DNA of 64,000 nucleotides, taken from NCBI GenBank assembly GCA_022843955.1, contig JALHMQ010000001.1, forward strand, positions 124,001 to 188,000, given 5' to 3'. Source of the DNA: Burkholderiaceae bacterium (lineage in GTDB: Bacteria; Pseudomonadota; Gammaproteobacteria; Burkholderiales; Burkholderiaceae_F). Position 1 is the stretch's first letter. Each line of letters opens with the position of its first letter. The notes beneath the pieces are model-generated. The model was not told the DNA's origin. It saw only the letters and a program-made list of their open reading frames with translations, and made no database searches. Position numbers and translations under genes: made by a program. Below are positions 1 through 8,704 of this stretch, piece after piece.

Positions 1-1
1 C

Positions 2-715
2 CAACTCGAGGAACTTAAGCGCCTGATCCCGCCCAAGATCAAGTTCTCATTCGTTCGACAGGCTGCACCGCTGGGCCTCGGACATGCGGTGCTGTGCGCC
101 GAGCATGCGGTCGGCGGCGAGCCGTTCGCGGTGCTGCTGCCGGATGATCTGATCGATGCAACCCGCCCGGCGCTGGCGCAGATGGTCGAGCAGTTCAACC
201 TGCGCCCGGCCAGCCTGCTGGCAGTCCAGAACGTGCGGCCCGACGAGACCCACCGCTATGGCATCTGCGATGTGGTGGTGACCGATGCGCGGGTGGCTCG
301 CGTGCGGGGCATCGTCGAGAAACCCAAGCCGGCACAGGCGCCGTCCACCCTGGGCGTGGTGGGCCGCTATGTGTTCACGCCGACGATCTTCGATTGCCTG
401 CGCGATATCACGCCCGGTGTGGGCGGCGAACTGCAATTGACGGATGCCATTGCCCGGTTGCTTGCGCTGGAGCCGGTCTTTGCCTATCGGTTCGCCGGTC
501 AGCGCTACGACTGCGGGTCGAAGGAAGGGATGATGCAGGCCACGGTGATGCTCGGACTGCGCCATCCGGAGATCGGCCACTCGACGCGCCAGCTCATTCT
601 CCAGGAAGCGGCCCGCATGCTGGCCGAGTCACAGGCCGAAAGCGACGACGCAGTGACCACGGCTCGCGCCACGGCCCTGACACGCCGCGCGCTCAGCCTG
701 GTCCAGACCCCGTAA
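2..715 (+). CDS. galU: UTP-glucose-1-phosphate uridylyltransferase, C-terminal part (5' end outside window)
   Basis: Makes UDP-glucose from UTP and glucose-1-phosphate in the cytoplasm, supplying surface polysaccharide synthesis. The reading frame is open from base 2, so the N-terminal nucleotide-binding segment lies upstream of the window; 237 residues are visible. GalU-type features are the stretch PLGLGHAVLCAEHAVGGEPF, the following LLPDDL motif, then VEKPKP and GRYVFTP, and the late KEGMMQATV motif. The C-terminal tail (about 45 residues after that motif) is somewhat long and Ala/Arg-rich. It precedes a GalE-like gene by 80 bases on the same strand, which fits a sugar-nucleotide unit. Family assignment is secure; only the 5' end is missing. 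Confidence 0.93.
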   Translation, partial: QLEELKRLIPPKIKFSFVRQAAPLGLGHAVLCAEHAVGGEPFAVLLPDDLIDATRPALAQMVEQFNLRPASLLAVQNVRPDETHRYGICDVVVTDARVARVRGIVEKPKPAQAPSTLGVVGRYVFTPTIFDCLRDITPGVGGELQLTDAIARLLALEPVFAYRFAGQRYDCGSKEGMMQATVMLGLRHPEIGHSTRQLILQEAARMLAESQAESDDAVTTARATALTRRALSLVQTP

Positions 716-795
716 CCGATCCACCAACGGACACCAGCGACCGATCGCCGCGCGCAGTGCGCGCGACGTGCGGCGCGGCTCTCAGTGAGGACCGC

Positions 796-1860
796 TTGGC
801 GGCTCGCATCTTGATCACCGGCGTGGCCGGTTACATCGGCGCCCATGTCGCCGTCGCCTTGACCCAGGCCGGGTTCGAGGTGATCGGCCTGGATCGCCTG
901 CCGGCCAGCCAGCGCGGCGTGATCGGCCGATTGCAGCACGTGTGCGGTGATCAACTGGTGGTCGACCGCGTCGACCTGCGTGAGCCGGTCGCGGTGCTGC
1001 GGTCCCTGTCGCGCCATCGGCCGGCGGCTGTGGTTCATTGCGCGCTGCTGGGGCCGGGGGCGGTATCTCCCTTGGCGTACTACGACAACAACGTGCACGG
1101 CCTGACCACGCTGCTCGCTGCGATGACGGCGGGCGGCCTGCGTACCTTGGTGATGGCCTCGTCCAGCGCGATCTACGGCAAGCCGGCGCTGCCAACGGTG
1201 ACCGAACGCAACCTGCCGGCTCCGCTAAACGCGTATGGACACTCGCTCGCAGCCTGCGAAGACCTGCTTGCCGACATGCGCGCGGCCGATCCACGCTGGC
1301 GCATCGCGGTGTTACGCGTGTTCCAGCCGCTCGGTGCGCATGACAGCGGTCTGATCGGTGACTACGCCCTCGGCGCCACGGATCTGCTCGCCCAGGCGTT
1401 CGGAGTTGCCACAGGGCGTGCCGACCGCGTCCAACTCCACGGCGGCGACTGGCCGACGCCGGACGGCACGCGGGTGCGCGACCTGGTCCACGTGATGGAC
1501 GTCGCGCGCGGCGTCCTGCGCGCGCTCGAGGCGCTCGCGCGCGGGATCGGCTCGTTCACCGTCAACCTCGGCAGCGGCCGAATCTGCTCCGAGCTGCAGT
1601 TGCTGGCTACGGTGGAGCGCGTGCTGCGGTGTGCGGTGCCGTTTGTCTTGGGCAATCGACAGGAAGGAATTACAGAAATTCTTGCCGATAGCCGACGTGC
1701 GAAAACGCTGCTCGACTGGTCTGCACAGTTGAGCATCGAACAGATGTGCGCCGACGCCTGGCGGGCGCGGCGCCTTGCGCAGCGCGGTTCGAGCGCATCC
1801 GAACTCACGACGCTGCGGCCGACGCCTGGCTCTCCCGCCGGGTCATGGCACGGATCGTGA
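796..1860 (+). CDS. GalE-like NAD-dependent epimerase (SDR) lacking the catalytic lysine
   Basis: Extended short-chain dehydrogenase resembling UDP-glucose 4-epimerase, 354 residues. I place the start at TTG 796 because a GAGG ribosome site (787-790) lies five bases upstream and the protein then begins directly with the Rossmann motif GVAGYIGAH (residues 9-17). GalE-type segments follow: YYDNNVHG, SSSSAIYGKP with the catalytic serine near residue 124, DGTRVRDLVHVMDVA and NLGSG. The catalytic tyrosine is present in NAYGHSL (Tyr147), but the lysine four residues later, part of YxxxK, is Leu151. Loss of that lysine should impair NAD-dependent catalysis, so it may be a degenerate or altered-function epimerase. 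The frame is open far upstream, but that part overlaps galU and is not coding. Confidence 0.8.
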   Translation: MAARILITGVAGYIGAHVAVALTQAGFEVIGLDRLPASQRGVIGRLQHVCGDQLVVDRVDLREPVAVLRSLSRHRPAAVVHCALLGPGAVSPLAYYDNNVHGLTTLLAAMTAGGLRTLVMASSSAIYGKPALPTVTERNLPAPLNAYGHSLAACEDLLADMRAADPRWRIAVLRVFQPLGAHDSGLIGDYALGATDLLAQAFGVATGRADRVQLHGGDWPTPDGTRVRDLVHVMDVARGVLRALEALARGIGSFTVNLGSGRICSELQLLATVERVLRCAVPFVLGNRQEGITEILADSRRAKTLLDWSAQLSIEQMCADAWRARRLAQRGSSASELTTLRPTPGSPAGSWHGS

Positions 1861-1902
1861 AACGTTTGGACGAGCGATCAAAACACGAGGGAGAACACTG
1901 GC

Positions 1903-3390
1903 ATGGATACGCGACTTCGGCTCGAACATCGTCAAGGTCAGACGCTAACGCCGCGTTTGCAGCAAGCCGTACGCCTGCTGCAGCTCTCCACCCTGGAGTT
2001 CACGCAGGCCGTACAGCAAGCCCTGTCATCCAATCCGTTTCTCGAGACTGAAGAGACGGAAGACGAGCAAACTTCAAATGCAGCCGAAGCCGCGTTAGGC
2101 GCGCTCGCCGACCCCGCGGTCCAGTTGCTGGACCCGATTCCGGACGGCGCCAACGACCATCAGGCCGACGAAGCCGGCTGGGAAGAGTGGGGCGGCAGCA
2201 ATGGCCCGCGCACCTCGAACGACGACTCCGACGTGGATGCAACCGACCTGGCCGCTGCCAGTGTGTCGCTGCGAGAACAACTGCAGAACCAGCTCAACAT
2301 GCTGAGCCTGTCTGACCGCGATCGCCTGCTCGCCGGCACGGTGATCGAAGCACTGGACGACGATGGCTACCTGCGATTGAAGTTCGAGGAACTCGATCCG
2401 CTGCTCGACCTCGATCCGACCGCCGATGAGACCGAGTGGTTGATCGCGCTGCGGATGGTGCAGTCGCTTGAGCCGCGGGGCGTCGCCGCGCGCGATCTGC
2501 GCGAGTGCCTGATGTTGCAGCTGGATGACCTGCCGGCGAACGCGCTGGCGCGACGGATCGTCGCCGACCACCTGGATCACGCTGCGCAGCGCGACTGCGA
2601 GCGCCTGGCCGCCATGCTGGGCCTCGACCGCGTCCAGGTGGACGAGGCCTGCGCCAGCATCCGGCGGCTCGATCCGCGTCCGGGATGGCGCTTCGGGGGG
2701 CCGGACGTGCGGTTTCTCATTCCCGATGTGGTGGTTCGCAAGGTGCACGGCAAGTGGATCGTACGTCTGAACCAAAGCGTGGTACCGCGTGTGCGGGTGA
2801 ATCGGGTCTATGCGGAGCTGTTCCACAGCCATCGTGATAGCCGTCATGGCGAACTGGCGAGCCACTTGCAGGAGGCGCGCTGGACCGTGCGCAACATCGA
2901 GCAGCGGTTCTCGACCATCTTGCGGGTGGCGCAAGCGATCGTTGACCGGCAGAAGCACGTCTTCGACTTTGGCGAGCTGGCGATGAAGCCGATGGGATTG
3001 CGCGAGATCGCCGACGAACTCGGTCTGCACGAGTCGACCGTGAGCCGGGTGACGAACAACAAGTACATGGCCACACCGGCCGGCATCTTCGAGTTGAAGT
3101 ACTTTTTCTCGCGCGCCTTGCCCACGGCGACCGGCGGAACCTGCTCGACCACGGCGATCCGGGGCGTGATCAAGGATCTGATTGCGGCCGAAGACCTCCA
3201 CGCGCCGCTGTCGGATGCGGAGATCGCGCGCTTGCTGCATCGCCAGGGCCTGCATGTGGCACGTCGCACCGTGACCAAGTACCGGCAGATGATGAAGGTG
3301 CCCGCGGTCGAGGCGCGGCGACAGAAGGCCGCGGCGGAGGCGGCAGCCGCCGCCTACAGCGTGCGCGAGAGAGAGGCTGCGATGGCGTAG
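1903..3390 (+). CDS. rpoN: RNA polymerase sigma-54 factor
   Basis: Sigma-54 directs RNA polymerase to -24/-12 promoters that need an AAA+ activator. The 495-residue protein has the family's three parts: a Gln/Leu-rich activator region (residues about 1-50, TPRLQQAVRLLQLSTLEF), an acidic linker (about 50-115), and the core-binding and DNA-binding region with the helix-turn-helix LREIADELGLHESTVSRVTN. The RpoN box, ARRTVTKYRQ at about 453-462, is intact and close to the canonical ARRTVAKYRE. About 33 Ala/Glu-rich residues follow the box, more than the roughly 14 in E. coli. The start is ATG 1903 with GAGGGAG about nine bases upstream. It is not beside lptB, hpf or ptsN, the usual rpoN neighbours, so it could be a second copy. 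Confidence 0.95.
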   Translation: MDTRLRLEHRQGQTLTPRLQQAVRLLQLSTLEFTQAVQQALSSNPFLETEETEDEQTSNAAEAALGALADPAVQLLDPIPDGANDHQADEAGWEEWGGSNGPRTSNDDSDVDATDLAAASVSLREQLQNQLNMLSLSDRDRLLAGTVIEALDDDGYLRLKFEELDPLLDLDPTADETEWLIALRMVQSLEPRGVAARDLRECLMLQLDDLPANALARRIVADHLDHAAQRDCERLAAMLGLDRVQVDEACASIRRLDPRPGWRFGGPDVRFLIPDVVVRKVHGKWIVRLNQSVVPRVRVNRVYAELFHSHRDSRHGELASHLQEARWTVRNIEQRFSTILRVAQAIVDRQKHVFDFGELAMKPMGLREIADELGLHESTVSRVTNNKYMATPAGIFELKYFFSRALPTATGGTCSTTAIRGVIKDLIAAEDLHAPLSDAEIARLLHRQGLHVARRTVTKYRQMMKVPAVEARRQKAAAEAAAAAYSVREREAAMA

Positions 3391-3395
3391 CGGCA

Positions 3396-3415
3396 GGGCA
3401 GCCATGTGGCTGCCC
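3396..3415. repeat. Perfect 8-bp hairpin after rpoN
   Basis: GGGCAGCC (3396-3403) and GGCTGCCC (3408-3415) form a perfect inverted repeat with the loop ATGT, starting five bases after the rpoN stop. No T-tract follows on either strand, so it may be a weak terminator or an mRNA-stabilising hairpin between two convergent genes. The rest of the 3391-3526 spacer shows nothing recognisable. Confidence 0.5.
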
Positions 3416-3526
3416 CCGGGTCAAGACAGGCCGGACGACTCGCCCGACGACTAAGCCGACCTGGCTGCTGTCTGCGGGTAAGCAGGCCGTCACAACTCAA
3501 CGCGAGCGAAGTTGACCGAAGCAGCC

Positions 3527-4717
3527 TCAGTGCAGCGGCGCGGCGGGCTGCTCCTCGCTGTCCTGCGGCGTTTCCGTATGCACTGAGTGTCCAGCCGGGT
3601 TGGGAAACATCGGCGCGCCGCAGTCGTCGCAGTACTCCAGCGGAAAGCGCTGCGCGTGCAAGGTCACGCGGGTGATGCCATTGGCGCGCAGTGCGTTTTC
3701 GATATCTTCCTGCGCCTTTTCTTCCTCATCGCCCAGTAGCGGCCAGACGATGCCTTCGACGACGCTGTCGTCGTCATTGCCGGGACTGATGCCCACGCGC
3801 AGCTCGAACTCGCGACCGGCGCGCTTGTCTTCGAACGCGGCCACGGTGGCCTGCAGGTCCTTGGCCGACATGTCGAATGCCAGCTTCAGGTAGGCGATCG
3901 CGGCTTCGAGCGAGAACTCGCGCAGTTCGCGATCGGCCTGGCGCAAGGCGGCGTGGAAAGCGTTGGGCGAGAGCATGCGGTAACGGCACCCGGTCAGAAG
4001 CGGCTGCAGCGCAGCGCCGGCCTGTTCACGGAAGGCCGTGAGGGCGCCGATCTTGGCGTCCGGGTCGACCCCGGTCTCCTGCCAGTGGAACAGCGCCTGG
4101 CTCTGCGGCCCGACGATGGCGGCGAGCACATAGCGGGTGTCGGCCAGCATCGCCACCGGCTCGCGCAGCGACTTGGCATCGATCTTCATGCGTGTGCCCT
4201 GCGCCGCCGCTTCGATGAGCTTCTGCGCAACGTCGTAGACCTCGCCGAAGGACTCCGGCAACTGGTCGATCGAGAACAGGTAGTCGGCCACCGCAACGCG
4301 CGTGCCGGCCGCTGCCAGGTGACCCGACAGGTGCGCCGTCAGACTGTCGACCAACGCGTTCGACAGCGCCGAGGCCGGCAGCTTGTAGCGCGACCAGGCG
4401 AGCAGCGGGATCGCCAGCAGCATCGCGTCCTGCGGCTTGCCGTCGATCTGCACGCTGGCGCTTTCTGCGCATGACTCCGCGAGGTCGGCAAGGTCGTCGT
4501 AGGCGCGCGGACTGGTCTTGGCCAGTTCCTCGAGCGCGACATCGATGTCGCTGTCGAAGCCGCGCGCCAGACGGTCGTTGAGCAGCTCGACCAGCCGGCG
4601 CTCCCACAAGCGGTCTTCAAGGCGACTGGCGGACTCGGACAAGCGGCGCGCAAGCTTGCCGAGCGTGTCGGCGTCGGCCGAATGTCGGGCGCGGGAGATG
4701 AATCGATTGCGGCGCAT
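3527..4717 (-). CDS. DUF2863 family protein
   Basis: Conserved betaproteobacterial protein of unknown function, 396 residues from ATG 4717, which has GGAG about eight bases upstream. The N-terminus is basic (MRRNRFISRARH), followed by a long, probably mainly helical domain and an acidic C-terminal part. Near the end is a CxxC pair in EYCDDCGAPMFPNP, a possible metal-binding knuckle. No signal peptide or membrane segment is evident. A TTG at 4741 would add eight residues but has no better ribosome site. It lies 55 bases downstream of the 5'-nucleotidase gene on the same strand and may be co-transcribed with it. The DUF2863 name comes from overall resemblance to Burkholderiales proteins I recall; no function is known to me. 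Confidence 0.75.
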   Translation of the reverse strand: MRRNRFISRARHSADADTLGKLARRLSESASRLEDRLWERRLVELLNDRLARGFDSDIDVALEELAKTSPRAYDDLADLAESCAESASVQIDGKPQDAMLLAIPLLAWSRYKLPASALSNALVDSLTAHLSGHLAAAGTRVAVADYLFSIDQLPESFGEVYDVAQKLIEAAAQGTRMKIDAKSLREPVAMLADTRYVLAAIVGPQSQALFHWQETGVDPDAKIGALTAFREQAGAALQPLLTGCRYRMLSPNAFHAALRQADRELREFSLEAAIAYLKLAFDMSAKDLQATVAAFEDKRAGREFELRVGISPGNDDDSVVEGIVWPLLGDEEEKAQEDIENALRANGITRVTLHAQRFPLEYCDDCGAPMFPNPAGHSVHTETPQDSEEQPAAPLH

Positions 4718-4772
4718 GCAAGCGCTCCGTGGATCAGACAATCACGGATTATCTCACCGCGCTCGGTCCACT

Positions 4773-6536
4773 TCAGTCGAGGCGCTGGATGCGCGGCTGG
4801 CTGTCCGGCGCGAGGGCGGCATCGCTGCCGTGTTGCCGCAGGTAGGTGGCAAGCGCCTCGACATCGAGCGGGCCGCCGCTGCGGTCGGCGGCATCGCGCA
4901 GGAGGGCAAAGCCATCGCCGCCGGCAGCCAGATAGCTGTTGACGGTGATGCGATAGCGTCGTTGCGCGCGTATCGGTTCGCCGTTGAGCTTCATCGAGTC
5001 GGCGGCGACCCGCTCGCCCCACGGTCTGGCGCCGGACCAGGCATAGGTGAAGCCGCGAGACGGCTGCAGGAAACGCACGTTCTCGCTCTGGCGGCGCCAT
5101 TGGCTTTCAAGCAGTGTCTTCAACTGCGCGCCGCTGAGCGTGAGCGTCACCAAGGTGTTGCCGAAGGGCTGCACACGAAACGCATCGGCAAATGTCACCG
5201 CTTGATCGTGTGGACGCGCGACGAGATCGCCGCGCACGCCGCCCGGATTGGTGAAAGCGATCTGCGCACCGCTGCCACGCGTGGCTTCAAGGTGGGCGTC
5301 GGCGATCAGCCGACCGGCGGCGTGATCTCCCCCCGGAGCAGGGCGGCGATCGAAGGTGGCACGGATGCGGCCGATTGGACGAAGAGCGATCGGAGCGGCG
5401 CGCTCTCGATAGTGCTCGATCAACGCGGCGATCTGCGGGTGTGGTGGCAATGCTGGGTACGCGCGCCGAACCGTCGGATCGATCGACGGGTCGCTGCCAT
5501 TGGGTACCGGGACATTGCGCGCCCGCATGCGCTCGCGAACCACGTCGCCGCTGGCGCGGTCGATCTGCAGGTCCACCACCGAGAGCAGGCGACCGAACGA
5601 GGCGCCTTGAATCACCACGCGGCCGTCGATCAGGCAGTTGTAGCCGCGATGCGTGTGCCCGCTGAACACGACGTCGATCGCCGGATCGAGTTGGCGGACG
5701 ATCTCGAAGATCGGTCCTTGTGGCTCGTCACAATCGTTCAGACCCCCCTGGGCCTCGCCGCCTTCATGGATGACCGCCACCAGCGCCTGGACGCCTTGCG
5801 CACGCAGCACGGCTGCCTGCCGATTGATCGCTGCGGCCTCCGCCCTGAAGTGCCAGCCGCGGACGCCGGCCGGCATCACGATGCCGGGCGTGCTGCGCGT
5901 GACGGCGCCGATGAAACCGAGTCGAACGCCGTCGATCGACTTGACCCAGGTCGGCGGCAGCAGGCCGCGGTCGGTTCCATCGACAACGTTGGCGGCGATG
6001 AAAGGAAAGCGCGCGCCGGCGTAATGACCGTCGGGGTGCGCGCAGGTCTCCAGGTCGCCGCGCGGCGTGGTCGCGCAGCCGCCGGCGATCATCCGCTGCA
6101 GTTCAACCACGCCTTGATCGAACTCGTGATTGCCGACCGCGTTCAGTTCGAGTCCCAGGAGGTTCATTGCCTCGATCGTGGGTTCGTCGCGGAACAATGC
6201 GGACACGAGCGGCGATGCGCCGAACAGGTCGCCCGACGAAATGAACACCGTCTGCGCAACCTCGGCGCGCAATTGCTGCACGCGGGTCGCAAGCGCTGCT
6301 ACGCCACCGGCGCGAAGCGTGACCGTGCGCGTCGGATCATCGGGGTGGGGCACCGCAATGCTGTTCTCGCCGGGTTCAAGATGCCCGTGCAGATCATTGA
6401 TCGCGATGATCCGTACCGGCACGCGCTCCGTGGCACCAGCGGTTGACGTGGCGGCGGAGGCGAGCGCAATGAGTGCTGTCGTGCATGCCGCCGCGGCCAG
6501 GACAGGGGGAATACGGAAGCGGGTCATGCCGGCCAT
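4773..6536 (-). CDS. Exported 5'-nucleotidase / bifunctional metallophosphoesterase (UshA-like)
   Basis: Hydrolyses extracytoplasmic nucleotides (and possibly UDP-sugars or 2',3'-cyclic nucleotides) to recover nucleosides and phosphate. It is 587 residues from ATG 6536; ATG 6527 is an alternative. An N-terminal signal peptide (residues about 1-35, Ala-rich) is followed by the calcineurin-like metallophosphatase domain: AINDLHGHLEP, SSGDLFGASP, AVGNHEFDQG and FSGHTHRGYN supply the two-metal ligands. The C-terminal half is the 5'-nucleotidase substrate domain, including GGVRGDL, the later FADAFRVQPFGN and the late NSYLAAGGDGF. The frame is open upstream into the MFS gene, but residues before ATG 6536 are not family-like. 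The divergent MFS gene starts 114 bases away. Confidence 0.9.
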   Translation of the reverse strand: MAGMTRFRIPPVLAAAACTTALIALASAATSTAGATERVPVRIIAINDLHGHLEPGENSIAVPHPDDPTRTVTLRAGGVAALATRVQQLRAEVAQTVFISSGDLFGASPLVSALFRDEPTIEAMNLLGLELNAVGNHEFDQGVVELQRMIAGGCATTPRGDLETCAHPDGHYAGARFPFIAANVVDGTDRGLLPPTWVKSIDGVRLGFIGAVTRSTPGIVMPAGVRGWHFRAEAAAINRQAAVLRAQGVQALVAVIHEGGEAQGGLNDCDEPQGPIFEIVRQLDPAIDVVFSGHTHRGYNCLIDGRVVIQGASFGRLLSVVDLQIDRASGDVVRERMRARNVPVPNGSDPSIDPTVRRAYPALPPHPQIAALIEHYRERAAPIALRPIGRIRATFDRRPAPGGDHAAGRLIADAHLEATRGSGAQIAFTNPGGVRGDLVARPHDQAVTFADAFRVQPFGNTLVTLTLSGAQLKTLLESQWRRQSENVRFLQPSRGFTYAWSGARPWGERVAADSMKLNGEPIRAQRRYRITVNSYLAAGGDGFALLRDAADRSGGPLDVEALATYLRQHGSDAALAPDSQPRIQRLD

Positions 6537-6649
6537 TATGCGTACGCGACGGCCAACCCGTTGATCGGACGAGCGGCGGACGCTGCGTGGGCGTTGATTG
6601 CCCCTTCCGGGGCAAGAGTGCTCACGGAGGCTCTGATAGAGTCTTTTCC

Positions 6650-7927
6650 ATGAGTTCCGCTTCGCTGGCGCCACATGGCGCCCCGGTTCCCGACGCGCCC
6701 GAGCGCGATGCCGAAGTGATCGGCCTGGTCGGGCTGGCACATGGCACGTCCCACTTCTTTCACCTGCTGCTGCCGCCACTTTTTCCGTGGCTGATGCCGC
6801 AATTTGGGCTGTCGTTCACGCAGGCCGGATTCCTGATGACGGTGTTCTTCGTCATCAGTGGCACCGGGCAGGCGCTGGCCGGTTTCGTGGTCGACCGCAT
6901 CGGCGCGCGTCCGGTGCTGCTGTTCGGCGTCTCGATGCTGGTGCTTTCGGCGATCGTCCTCGGCTTTGCGCAGAGTTACGCCGGATTGATTGCCGCCGCT
7001 GCCGTGGCCGGCATTGGCAACAGCATCTTTCATCCGGCCGACTTCACGCTGCTCAATCGCCGCGTCACGGCCAAGCGCCTCGGCCATGCGTTCTCGGTGC
7101 ATGGCTTGTCCGGCAATCTGGGCTGGGCCGTGGCGCCGGTGTTCATGGCCGGCATCGCAGCGCTGACCGACTGGCACGTCGCGGCCTTCTGCGCGGCGGC
7201 GCTCGGAGCCTCTGTGCTGGCACTGTTGCTGGTGCGGCGCGCGTCTCTTCACGACATTGAGAGCGTGGTGGCGCCGACCGCGTCGGCGGTCGATGGTCCG
7301 GCGGCGACGACAGGCCAACTTGATTTCCTGCGGTCGACCGCAGTGTGGACCTGCTTCCTGTTTTTCTTCCTTGTCACCTGCGCCTTCGGCATCCTGCAAA
7401 GCTACGGGCCAGCGATCCTCGGCAATGTCTATGACCTGCCGTTGGCGCTTGCCACCGGCGGGTTGACCGCGTACCTGCTGGGTAGCGCCGCGGGCATGAT
7501 CACTGGCGGCTTCATTGCCGGGCGCAGATCGGACAGTGACCGCGTGATTGCGTGGGCGCTGAGTGCTGCGGCCGTGATGGCGGTTCTGCTGGCCAGCGGC
7601 CTGCTGCCGTCCTGGCTGGTGTTGCCGGTGATGGCGATGATGGGCTTTGGTGTCGGCACCGCAGGCCCGAATCGAGATCTGTTGGTACGCAAGGCGGCTA
7701 CGGCGCAGTTCGGCAAGGCGTCTTACGGCCGTGTCTATGGGTTCGTCTACTCGGGACTGGATCTCGGTCTGGCGCTGTCGCCGATCGTGTTCGGTCCGCT
7801 TCTGGATGCCGGGCACTTTGCCGCGGCCATGGCCGGTGTGGCCGTCATGCAGGTCCTGGCGCTGCTGAGCGCACTGCGCGTGGGCCAGGGCATCCGACAG
7901 GTTCCAGTACGGGGACAGACGACATGA
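6650..7927 (+). CDS. MFS exporter, fosmidomycin-resistance (Fsr) type
   Basis: Predicted inner-membrane major facilitator protein with about twelve hydrophobic segments, 425 residues from ATG 6650. After a short polar N-terminus, [18 protein letters not shown] and [13 protein letters not shown] match the Fsr drug-efflux subgroup. A loop-2 type motif, [13 protein letters not shown], follows transmembrane segment 2. The substrate is unknown; Fsr-type proteins export fosmidomycin and related compounds, but many relatives are uncharacterised. The stop codon overlaps the start of the RraA-like gene (ATGA at 7924-7927), so the two are translationally coupled. The frame continues open upstream, but that part overlaps the divergent 5'-nucleotidase and has no family similarity. 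Confidence 0.86.
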   Translation: MSSASLAPHGAPVPDAPERDAEVIGLVGLAHGTSHFFHLLLPPLFPWLMPQFGLSFTQAGFLMTVFFVISGTGQALAGFVVDRIGARPVLLFGVSMLVLSAIVLGFAQSYAGLIAAAAVAGIGNSIFHPADFTLLNRRVTAKRLGHAFSVHGLSGNLGWAVAPVFMAGIAALTDWHVAAFCAAALGASVLALLLVRRASLHDIESVVAPTASAVDGPAATTGQLDFLRSTAVWTCFLFFFLVTCAFGILQSYGPAILGNVYDLPLALATGGLTAYLLGSAAGMITGGFIAGRRSDSDRVIAWALSAAAVMAVLLASGLLPSWLVLPVMAMMGFGVGTAGPNRDLLVRKAATAQFGKASYGRVYGFVYSGLDLGLALSPIVFGPLLDAGHFAAAMAGVAVMQVLALLSALRVGQGIRQVPVRGQTT

Positions 7928-8430
7928 GTGATTTCGCCGGCCCCCGTGTAAGCACGACGGATCTGTGCGATGCCAACGAAGCGCGCTTGCTCGACGGCAG
8001 CCTGCAGGTCCTCGCGCCGCTGATGGCACTGGGCGGTCGCATCGAGTTCGCCGGTGCGGCAGTCACGTTGAAGCTCTTCGAAGACAACTCGCTGCTTGCT
8101 GATGCCGTAAAGACGCCCGGCCAAGGGCGGGTCCTTGTGGTCGATGGCGGCGGCAGTGTTCGCTGCGCCGTTCTTGGCGGAAATCTCGCCCAGGCCGCTG
8201 CGAGCAACGGTTGGTCAGCGGTGATCGTCAACGGTGCCGTGCGCGACGCCAACGAGATCGACGCCTGCGATGTCGCCGTGCGTGCGCTCGCGCTCAATCC
8301 GCGCCGGTCGGTCAAGCGCGGCGTGGGCGAGCGAGATGTCCCGGTGGCGATGCCAGGCGCCACGGTTCGGCCCGGGGACTGGGTCTATGGCGACCGCGAT
8401 GGGGTGATCGTCAGCGCAGTACCGCTCTAG
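7924..8430 (+). CDS. rraA: RraA-family protein (RNase E regulator-like / HMG aldolase-like)
   Basis: Small cytoplasmic protein, 168 residues, of the RraA fold. In E. coli RraA inhibits RNase E; many relatives are instead class II 4-hydroxy-4-methyl-2-oxoglutarate aldolases. Seen here: STTDLCDAN at the N-terminus, [20 protein letters not shown], then [11 protein letters not shown], which contains the RDxxE arrangement linked to the metal-dependent lyase activity, and a C-terminal [13 protein letters not shown]. The gene overlaps the MFS stop by four bases and is followed by an intrinsic terminator. Its place just upstream of aceA resembles other Burkholderiales. The RNase regulator versus aldolase role cannot be decided from sequence alone. 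Confidence 0.88.
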   Translation: MSDFAGPRVSTTDLCDANEARLLDGSLQVLAPLMALGGRIEFAGAAVTLKLFEDNSLLADAVKTPGQGRVLVVDGGGSVRCAVLGGNLAQAAASNGWSAVIVNGAVRDANEIDACDVAVRALALNPRRSVKRGVGERDVPVAMPGATVRPGDWVYGDRDGVIVSAVPL

Positions 8431-8439
8431 CCGGCACTG

Positions 8440-8468
8440 TTTCCGCAAACGAAAAGCTCTTTCCGCAA
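8440..8468 (+). promoter_or_regulatory. Direct repeat TTTCCGCAA x2 between rraA and aceA
   Basis: TTTCCGCAA occurs at 8440-8448 and again at 8460-8468, exactly 20 bases (about two helical turns) apart, just after the rraA stop. The spacing suits binding to one face of the DNA, so it may be an operator for aceA. However, it lies upstream of the terminator hairpin and far from the aceA start, so the role is speculative. Confidence 0.3.
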
Positions 8469-8476
8469 TGCGCAAC

Positions 8477-8514
8477 GCGACTTGTGCTCCGCACAAGCGC
8501 GCTTTTCATTTTCC
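8477..8514 (+). terminator. Probable intrinsic terminator of the MFS-rraA unit
   Basis: CTTGTGC (8481-8487) and GCACAAG (8491-8497) pair perfectly around the loop TCC; GCG/CGC flanks extend the stem after a bulged A. The T-rich run GCTTTTCATTTT follows within a few bases. It sits 50 bases past the rraA stop codon. Confidence 0.6.
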
Positions 8515-8554
8515 CGGATCCGATTGCGTATGGCGAGATGGCCTCGCCAAGTCG

Positions 8555-8594
8555 TTGAATTTCATTGGTATCGACTCATGTCTTCTATAAGACA
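8555..8594 (+). promoter_or_regulatory. aceA upstream region with 16-bp palindromic operator candidate
   Basis: TGTCTT (8579-8584), centre CTAT, AAGACA (8589-8594) form an inverted repeat with perfect 6-base arms. It contains TATAAG (8586-8591), a plausible -10 element, with TTGGTA (8565-8570) as a weak -35 at 15-base spacing. A palindrome over a -10 is a typical repressor site; the size would suit a GntR/FadR-type dimer, but I cannot name the regulator. The aceA start is 110 bases downstream. Confidence 0.45.
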
Positions 8595-8704
8595 AAAGAG
8601 TTGCTGCGATGCCTCTTAACTCCTACGATCGTCGCAACGCTGGCGTCAAGAACGCGCTGCCGGCGGAATCAATTTTCTCGCTATCAACCGAACGGAGTGG
8701 ACAG

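Noticed and set aside
394-795. N-terminal extension of the GalE-like frame
   Set aside because: It overlaps galU in another frame and has no family similarity; a TTG with a ribosome site at 796 begins the Rossmann fold.
4518-6446. 642-residue plus-strand ORF
   Set aside because: Antisense shadow of the 5'-nucleotidase and DUF2863 genes; composition is Arg-rich and no motif is recognisable.
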